Assembly (NCBI GenBank): GCA_036023115.1
Contig: JAYKKT010000041.1
Location: forward strand, 4,427,501-4,491,500
Origin: Brasenia schreberi
Taxonomy: Eukaryota; Streptophyta; Magnoliopsida; Nymphaeales; Cabombaceae
DNA: 64,000 bases
Reading direction: 5' to 3'
Positions within the stretch are counted from its first letter, which is position 1. Each line of letters starts with the position of its first letter. Below, in pieces: positions 57,674-64,000 of the stretch. The notes under the pieces were generated by a model. That model had not been told where the DNA came from and did not search any database. It saw only the letters and a program-made list of their open reading frames with translations. The translations under genes were made by a program, and so were the position numbers.

Positions 57674-59548
57674 AACATCAACTTTTAGTTATGGATTTAC
57701 AAATTAAAAAATAGACAAAAAAGAAAAGAGTGCATCGAGTTATTCGGACTAAATGGTGGAACATCAAAAGCGAGAAAAAATATATATTTAAACAAAAAAT
57801 CCTTCAAGGAGATGCTTGGAATTATATTAGTACACCTTCTGACATGTGGAACAATATAGCTATACATATTAGAAAAGTGGCGAAAGAGGTCTGAGGTGAA
57901 TCTCAAGGAGGTGTACCAGCACAAAAAGAAGCTTGGTGGTGGAGTGAAGTAGTGCAAAATAAAATCAAGGCATAGAGGGCATGCTACAAATTACATTATG
58001 CTAAGAAAACTAGTAAAACTTTGGAGGCTTATAAGAAAGCAAAGAAGGAAACGAAAAAGGCCGTGAGTGAAGCAGAAGCTAAAATTTGGAGGATTTATAT
58101 AAAAAAACTCAACTCAAAAGAGGGTGAAAGAGATATTTTTAGGATAGCTAGGGCTAGAGATAAGAAAACTAAAGATCTTAATTATGTTAGATGCATAAAA
58201 GACGATGATGAAAAAATTCTAGTGGCAAATGATGATATAAGAAATAGATGTAAAATTTATTTTTATAAGCTTTTTAATGAAAATAAAGATGTTAGTATTA
58301 GCTTAGGAGAGTAGGCCAAATCATAAAAGTATATAAACCATAATTTCTACCGACATATTCAAAAGAATGAAGTCAAAGAATCTCTTTAACTTATAAGGGT
58401 GGTAAATCGGTAGAATGGTGAGCGAATATACTTATACCCATATATAAGAACAAAGGAGACATTCAGACAAGTATCAAGTACAACAGAGAATGACACACTA
58501 TGAAATTATGGGGGTATCAAGTTAAAGAGTCATACTATGAAATTATGGGGGGGAAATTAAGACAAGTATCGAGTACAATAGAGAACCAATTTGGATTCAT
58601 GCCATGTATAAGGACTCATCAAGGAATGACAGACTTCTTTGAAGTTAATATTGGGTTATATCAAGGATCAATTTTAAGTCCATACTTATTTATAGTGGTG
58701 ATTGATGAGTTAACAAAATATATTTAAGATGAAGTACCTTGGTGTATGTTATTTGCACATGACATTGTGTTAGTGGAGGAGTCTAAGAAAAAAGTTAATA
58801 GAAAATTGAAATTATGGAGAGAAACATTAGAAAGTAAAGGCCTCAGACTTAGTAGAACAAAAACAGAATATATGGAATATAAGTTTGATCATTTGGCTAC
58901 TTCAGAGGACATAGAAATTAAAATTGGCACACATTGCATCCCCCAAAAGAAAAGTTTTAAATACCTAGGGTCAATTTTTCAGTGTGATGGAAGAATTGAT
59001 GGAGATGTTATGCATAGAATTAATGTTGGTTGGTTAAAATAGAGAGGAGCATCAAATATTCTTTGTGATAAGAAGATATCATTAAAGTTAAAAGGTAAAT
59101 ATTATAGAGCAACAATTAGACCTACCATGTTTTATGGTTCTAAGTGTTGGGCAGTTAATCATCAATATGTACAAAAGATGTCTGTGACAGAAATGAAGAT
59201 GTTAGATAGATGAGTGGTCATATAAGAAAATATTGTATACATAATGAGGTTATTAGAAATAAATTATGTGTGGTAATAATAGAGGATAAAATGAGAGAAT
59301 ATCGTTTAAGGTGGTTTGGACACATAGAAAGAATATCAAAAGAAGAACCTATAAGAAAGTATGAAAAACTAGATTTTGAAAACATTAAAAGAGGTAGAGT
59401 ATGACTACAAAAGTGTTGGAAAGAAACAATAAAGAATGATCTAGATTATTGTGAGTTAACTGCTAACATGGCACATGATAGGGCTATGTGGAAACAAAGA
59501 ATCTTTGTAGCTAATGCCGTCTAGTATGGGAAAAGGCTTTGTTGTTGT
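57674..59548 (+). mobile_element. LINE L8, right part with 3' end
   Basis: Ref ~41603 to the 3' end, with a short TTGTTGT tail at 59541-59548. Linker and RT are recognisable, but a large part of the RT palm between ref 42370 and 42830 is scrambled or deleted (58400-58620). A 30-bp phrase, TATGAAATTATGGGGG, occurs twice at 58498-58553. Motif C is LFAHDIVL (inactive). C-terminal RLRWFGHIERIS near 59300. Confidence 0.85.
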
Positions 59549-59705
59549 AGATATGCCTGACATGAATCCAAATTAGTTCTTTGTTGTACTTTCTTTCTCA
59601 TAATTTCATAGTATGACTCAAATAATTCGATAATTCACACAATTCTTGAGGTCTCTCTTGTTCTTGTATATTGGTATAAGTGTACTCCCTATCAATTTCT
59701 CAAGA
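59549..59705 (-). mobile_element. Antisense LINE fragment next to the L8 tail
   Basis: The minus strand corresponds to the RT region around ref 42450-42625 (plus-strand ATGCCTGACATGAATCC, TTTCATAGTATGACTCA and TATTGGTATAAGTGTACT). About 30 bp is deleted inside. It shares GTAG with the end of the L8 tail at the junction. Confidence 0.75.
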
Positions 59706-59919
59706 TGGCAACCTATTGGTATAATTCAACCAAGGCTCGACCCAATCCAGACAAGTCAAGATGCCAACCTAACTCGAAGAAAGGAATTAGTCAAGGCATG
59801 ATCACATGTCAAGTCCCAATCAAATCTCAAAAGCCAAGCAGGGCTCATCCCAAGCTAAGCTTGATCCTATCCAACTCAAAAGGAGATTCAATTCAAATTC
59901 AAACTCAAGTGGCTGCAAG
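59706..59919. other. CAAGTCAAG-rich spacer
   Basis: Low-complexity C/A-rich text (AACCAAGGC, ACAAGTCAAGATGCC) resembling 16560-16980. It may be the same repeat class. No gene. Confidence 0.35.
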
Positions 59920-60230
59920 TGTTAAGGGATGTTAATAGCATGCTTTATTAGAGTCATGTAATAAGGTTGAGTCGTGTAATGCATGTACACGTGTTTTTAA
60001 GTGTTATGTCATCTTAGTAATAATTAACACTTATTAGGGGTAGATTAGAAAATCTAGTTAGATAGAGTATTTATAGGCATTATTAGGGTTTTGGTAAAAT
60101 CAACAAGAAAGTAAGGGGCGGCTTTACAAGTGTGTCGAATTCTGGCTGTGTGTAGATTGGAGGAATGCCTCCAATCTGCTGTTTACTGTAAGTCATTTTT
60201 TTATTGATTAATGCATATTTTTCTTTCTAA
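59920..60230 (+). repeat. 5' LTR of Copia C7
   Basis: Starts TGTTAAGGGATG and ends TTTCTTTCTAA just before the primer site. It has a TATTTATAGG promoter-like box near 60068. The start is chosen from the TG and by analogy with TGTTATAGG of C5; an alternative start is 59930. Confidence 0.7.
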
Positions 60231-60232
60231 TA

Positions 60233-60245
60233 TGGTATCAGAGCC
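60233..60245 (+). other. Primer binding site of Copia C7
   Basis: TGGTATCAGAGCC, complementary to the 3' end of initiator tRNA-Met. Confidence 0.9.
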
Positions 60246-60850
60246 TATATAGCAATTTTTTCAATGATGATGACAGAAAAAATTCATTGAAACACGTTTC
60301 TATGTGTGCTGTGAAAAGAATCAGACATTAGATTCAGCGTGAATAAGTATTGATTCATACATTTTTTTTTGGAAATCAGATTATTGATTATTTGTCCCTT
60401 GATCAAGATTAAATCGATTTTTTTATTAGTGGACAGATATTTGCTATTGATCACGATTGAATTGACCTGCAAAGTGGACAAACTATCGATTGATATTGCA
60501 ATCTGCAATCGACATTCAGAGTGGACAGCCCTTCAGAGTGAACAGACCTTCAGAGCTGATTCTTTGTTGTGGCTCTTCGTTGTGATTATTCATTGTTGTG
60601 GACAGATCATTGACACAAATCATGATCTCTATTAAATAGAGATTGCTATTGTTGTGATTATTCCCCATAGCACGATTCTTTGTGGCTATTGCTGTGCTGA
60701 TTCTGTGACAATATGATTGCTTAATATTCTTTTTGGTCTTGGATATATTAGTGTTGTAGTTTGGTTTGGGAAATTGAATCAGTTGGTGCAACAACAAACA
60801 ACTTTATTTGAAAAATAGATTTAAGATAGATTCAATATACTTCTTGATCA
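60246..60850 (+). other. Untranslated leader of Copia C7
   Basis: T-rich 600-bp leader with several short repeats of GTGGACAG/GTGAACAG around 60430-60610. It would hold packaging or dimer signals; none was pinpointed. Confidence 0.5.
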
Positions 60851-62290
60851 ATGGCTGCCAAAGGAAAAGGGATTGAAAGTTCTACTCATACAGGTGAACC
60901 TTCTTTTTCATTGGAGAAGACAGAAAATTTTCATATTACAACTACAAAACTAGATGGCAGAAATTACTTCGAATGGGCTTTGTCTATTAAACTGGCTATT
61001 GTAGTAAGGGGGAGATGGACTCATCTAATGGGTCAAATTCCAATCCCAGTCATGATACACACTATTCTTCTTGGAGAAGAGAAGATGCTTTAATATCATC
61101 CTAGTTGCTACAGTCAACAATTCCCTCCATTTCAAAAACTTTTATGTTTTTAGAATATGCTCATGAAATTTGGTGTACAGTTTCATAAGCCTATTCCAGA
61201 AAAAAAAATGTTGCAAAGGAATATGAGATACTTGAAAGAATCCGAAAATGTAAGTCAATATAATCTTCAAAAAATGAGAAGAACATTTAAGTACTTATAA
61301 GAGTAGCTTATCACAAACATAAATTGATTACTTTATTTGTAAAAAAAAAGATAGAACGTATTGTAAAGATTGCAAGGTAATTCCAGGAGAAATCTCAACC
61401 ACCCAACGTCGACTTTTAGTTATGGATTTACAAATAAAAAAATGAACAAAGAAGAAAAGAGTGCATCGAGCTATTCAGACTAAATGGTGAAACCTCAAAA
61501 GCGAGAAAGAAGATATATTTAAACAGAAACTCCTTCAAGGAGATGTTTGGAATTATGTTGGTACACCCTATGATATGTGGAACAATATGGCTATATATAT
61601 TAGGAAAGTGGCGAAAGATGTGTTAGGTGTATCTAAGGGAGGTGTACCGACACAAAAAGAAGCTTAGTGGTGGAGTGAAGTAGTGCAAAATAAAATCAAG
61701 GCAAAGAGGGCATGTTACAAATTACATTATGTCAATCTATCAGCGACTATTATGCAGATCTCCGAGGTCTCTAGGATGAACTTCTCTATTATACAAATAT
61801 CAAAGTGTTCTGCTTGTTACAATGAAAGAAATTTTGAAACGGAGAGGAAGAAAGTATTTGATTTATTATGGGGTATCAATCCTGAATTTGAGTCAGTAAA
61901 ACTAAATATCTTAGGCAGGGAGGAGCTTCCATCCCTGGGCACAGTTTATTCTTTATTGATCAGAGAAAAAGATCGTAGAAATCTTGAGAAGGATAATGTT
62001 CTTGGTACAGATCAACAGGCACTTCAAGTAAGAGGAGACAATTCTCATTTTCGTGGCCGAGGTGGACACCAAAGTCGTGGTCGTGGACGTGGTCGATTTC
62101 ATCCTGATGAGAAAGAAAACTTGTTTGTTCATATTATAGAAAATCGTGTCATAACAGAGAACATTGTTGGGAACTACATGGTAAACCTGACTATTATAAA
62201 AATCGCAATCACTCTGTTCATTCGACTGAAAATTCATCTCAAAGCACAGATGGAATTCAAGAGATTATAAAAAGGATAGAGGGCCTAGAA
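60851..62290 (+). pseudogene. Copia C7 gag, interrupted by a LINE fragment
   Basis: ATG at 60851 (MAAKGKGIESSTHTGEP, ITTTKLDGRNYFEWALSIK) is a standard Copia gag start. A frameshift or stop lies near 61090. Gag resumes with AYSRKKNVAKEYEILERIRK, is cut by LINE sequence 61254-61730, then continues SISDYYADLRGL-stop-DELLYY, LLWGINPEFESVK, LPSLGTVYSLLIREKDR and RGRGRGRFHPDEKE. The knuckle in the shifted frame reads CSYYRKSCHNREHC, with the second Cys now Tyr. It then runs IKRIEGLEHKLS into pol. Confidence 0.82.
61254..61730 (+). mobile_element. Tail-less internal LINE fragment L10 inside C7 gag
   Basis: Ref 41447-41922, with neither 5' nor 3' LINE end. GTCAAT occurs at its left edge (61254-61259, where LINE and gag sequence coincide) and again in gag at 61731-61736. 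It therefore behaves like a piece inserted through 6-bp microhomology, not by normal target-primed insertion. Confidence 0.85.
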
Positions 62291-62296
62291 CATAAA

Positions 62297-64000
62297 TTGT
62301 CTAAACAAACTTCATCTTCTGTGTCTCAAGCTACAGTGACACAGGCTACACATTCAGTGAAGGGTAACCACTTCTCTTCTTCTAACTCAAAAACTTGGAT
62401 TATTGATTCAGGTGCTACAGACCATATGGTAGGAGAAGTATCATATTTTTTAGCATACAAGACTCTAAAAAACCAGGAACCAATTAAGTTGGCAAATGGT
62501 TCTTACTCTTATATGATTGGACAAGGAAGTGTACCTACATGTTTTTCTGATTTACAATCAGTATACCATGTTCCCAGTTTTCCGATAAATCTTCTTTCAG
62601 TTAGCTCTTTAACTCGTGCATTGTATTGTTGTGTAACTTTTCATCCTACGGGCTGTGTATTTTAGGATCTGAAGACGGAGAAAATCTTTGAACATGGTAA
62701 ACTACAGAAAGGATTATATATTCTTGAAGATTACTTTAGGCCTTCAACTTCTTACAGTGTTTTAGCAGCAATAGTTCTGGATGCAGATATTAATCTTTGG
62801 CATTGTCGTCTGGGTAATCTTCCTGTATCAAAAATTCCATATGTTATTCCTCAACTTAGAGTCTAGTCAAATAAATCTCAGTTTGAATGTGAAGTCTGTC
62901 AGCGTTCTAAACCTTTTGATCTTGTTCATTCGGATGTATGGGGACTACATCGGTTTGCAATATTCACGGTGCAAAGTGGTTTGTTTCTTTTTTATTGATG
63001 ATTGTACTCGGGTTACGACAGATATTCCTCGTGAAAGATAAGTCTGAAGTTTTCCATTTGTTTGTAAACTTTTACCATATGGTTCTAACACTGAATTTGG
63101 GAACACGATTAAAAAGGTGCGTTCGGTCGAGATAATGGGAGAGAGAGTATGTGAATGAGAAACCTAAATTGCAAAGATAATGGTGTTGTTCATGAGTTAA
63201 CTGTGTGGACACCTCAAGAATGGGGTTGCGGAGAGAGAAATCTGTGAGTTACCGGGCGTTACTCTTCCAGAATATATACTGTTCCTAGATGCTACTGAGG
63301 GGAAAATTTTAGCATACTGAAATAGGTTACCTACTCGGGTTCTGGGTAGTCTGTACATGCGGCCACATTCAGTGTCTTGATAAAGAATCAAAACCATTTC
63401 ATCCAGTCCCTCGTATCTTTGGGTGTACATGTTTTGTACATATCCATCTTCCTAATTGTGATAAACTAGATGCAAGCAAAGTGTATTTTTCTTGGCTATT
63501 CGAACTCTAAAAAATGTATAAATATAATGACCTTCTGCTTAAAAAACTATATGTTTTCATGGATGTCACAGAGTCAACTACACCCCTACCTTCTGTTCTT
63601 CCACTAGTACCTAGTGGGGAGTATAATGATACAGCTGACCAGAGTGAGAAGGCACAGCAATCAAAAGATACACAACAAACAAAAGATATTCTGACATACA
63701 AAAAAGGATTGTGAAAGATTGTTTACTCTCAAGAAGAACCTTATTCTAAAGAGATTTCCCCTGAATCAGATCCTCAAGTGCAAGTGGAAAATGACCTGGA
63801 GATCGCTATTGCTATTCACAAAGGTAAGCGTACATGTGCACATTATCCGATCTCTGATTATGTTTCATATGCTAATATCTCTTAGAGTTATCAAAGATTT
63901 GTTATGAATGCAGAGAGACATAAGATCCCTTCGAAGTTTGAAGAAGCAATCAAGAGCCCTCTATGGAAAGCTGTAATTGAAGAAGAATTGAATGCATTGG
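62297..64000 (+). pseudogene. Copia C7 pol (protease, integrase, hinge), broken
   Basis: Protease WIIDSGATDHMVGE at about 62397 with intact Asp-Ser-Gly, LANGSYSYMIGQGS, FPINLLSVSSLTRA. A stop at 62663 precedes DLKTEKIFEHGKL, pre-integrase LWHCRLGNLPVS near 62800 and CEVCQ near 62895. The integrase core 62930-63480 is heavily scrambled: DNGVVHELTVW-like pieces only, with the DDE catalytic set not traceable. The hinge follows (PLVPSGEYNDTADQSEKAQ; SLKTYPISDYVSYANIS-like) and the RT start AIKSPLWKAVIEEELNAL at the right edge. Confidence 0.8.

Larger units (their letters stand above)
59920..64000 (+). mobile_element. Ty1/Copia retrotransposon C7, 5' part, runs off the window
   Basis: LTR, primer site, leader, gag (with a LINE insert), protease, integrase and hinge in normal order. 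Its gag and protease closely resemble those of C5 (RGRGRFH-DEKE, IDSGAT-HMVGE, MIGQGSVP), so the two are one family. The 3' half lies beyond 64000. Confidence 0.88.

Overview
This window is nuclear DNA of a flowering plant, or a close relative, and it is dominated by decayed transposable elements. The evidence is Ty1/Copia elements with plant-type primer sites complementary to initiator tRNA-Met, plant hAT transposases (BED finger, DUF659, hATC), long AT-rich introns or spacers, dinucleotide microsatellites, and a terminal exon that reads as plant NAA50. I saw no bacterial operons, CRISPR array, rRNA gene or functional tRNA gene.

Layout. 1-2558: a hAT element (H1) on the minus strand, cut by the window edge and apparently sitting inside a Copia integrase gene (C1, 2559-5024). 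5029-8006: a 5'-truncated RTE-type LINE (L1). 8007-22091: mostly non-TE-coding DNA. It holds one DUF3537-like terminal exon (8680-8822), tRNA-derived SINE-like pieces, AACCGG-rich repeats, several tandem repeats, an exon-like minus-strand ORF (19823-20136) inside a candidate terminal-inverted-repeat element, and large (TA)n/(GA)n/(GT)n microsatellites. 22092-26273: a chimeric minus-strand LINE that interrupts a Copia gag-protease region (C2, with LTR and primer site, to 27870). 28500-30650: a GC-richer stretch, the last exon of NAA50 (29288-29508, minus strand) and two short LINE remnants. 30721-33847: a LINE (L2) with a 17-bp target duplication. 34750-47063: a nested block, read as old LINE > Copia (C3) > LINE (L3) > hAT (H2) > young LINE (L4). 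47075-53712: a patchwork of Copia pieces in alternating orientation. 53713-59705: more LINE copies and a Gypsy-like remnant. 59920-64000: the 5' half of a Copia element (C7) with LTR, primer site, gag and pol, running off the right edge.

The LINEs form one family. They have a single ORF with an APE-type endonuclease then reverse transcriptase, total about 3.3 kb, almost no 3' UTR, and end in (TTG)n instead of poly(A); these are features of the RTE clade. The 40507-43790 copy (L4) is nearly complete and serves here as the reference ("ref" coordinates). No transposon in the window has a fully open coding frame. Host genes appear only as isolated terminal exons, which suggests very large TE-filled introns or captured gene fragments; the sequence alone does not decide which.

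I did not find a convincing new biological system. The most informative material is the nesting order with exact target duplications, a matched base change in the termini and subterminal repeats of two related hAT elements, an in-frame 28-residue repeat of variable copy number at the LINE N-terminus, and chimeric or tail-less LINE fragments that point to template switching or microhomology repair.
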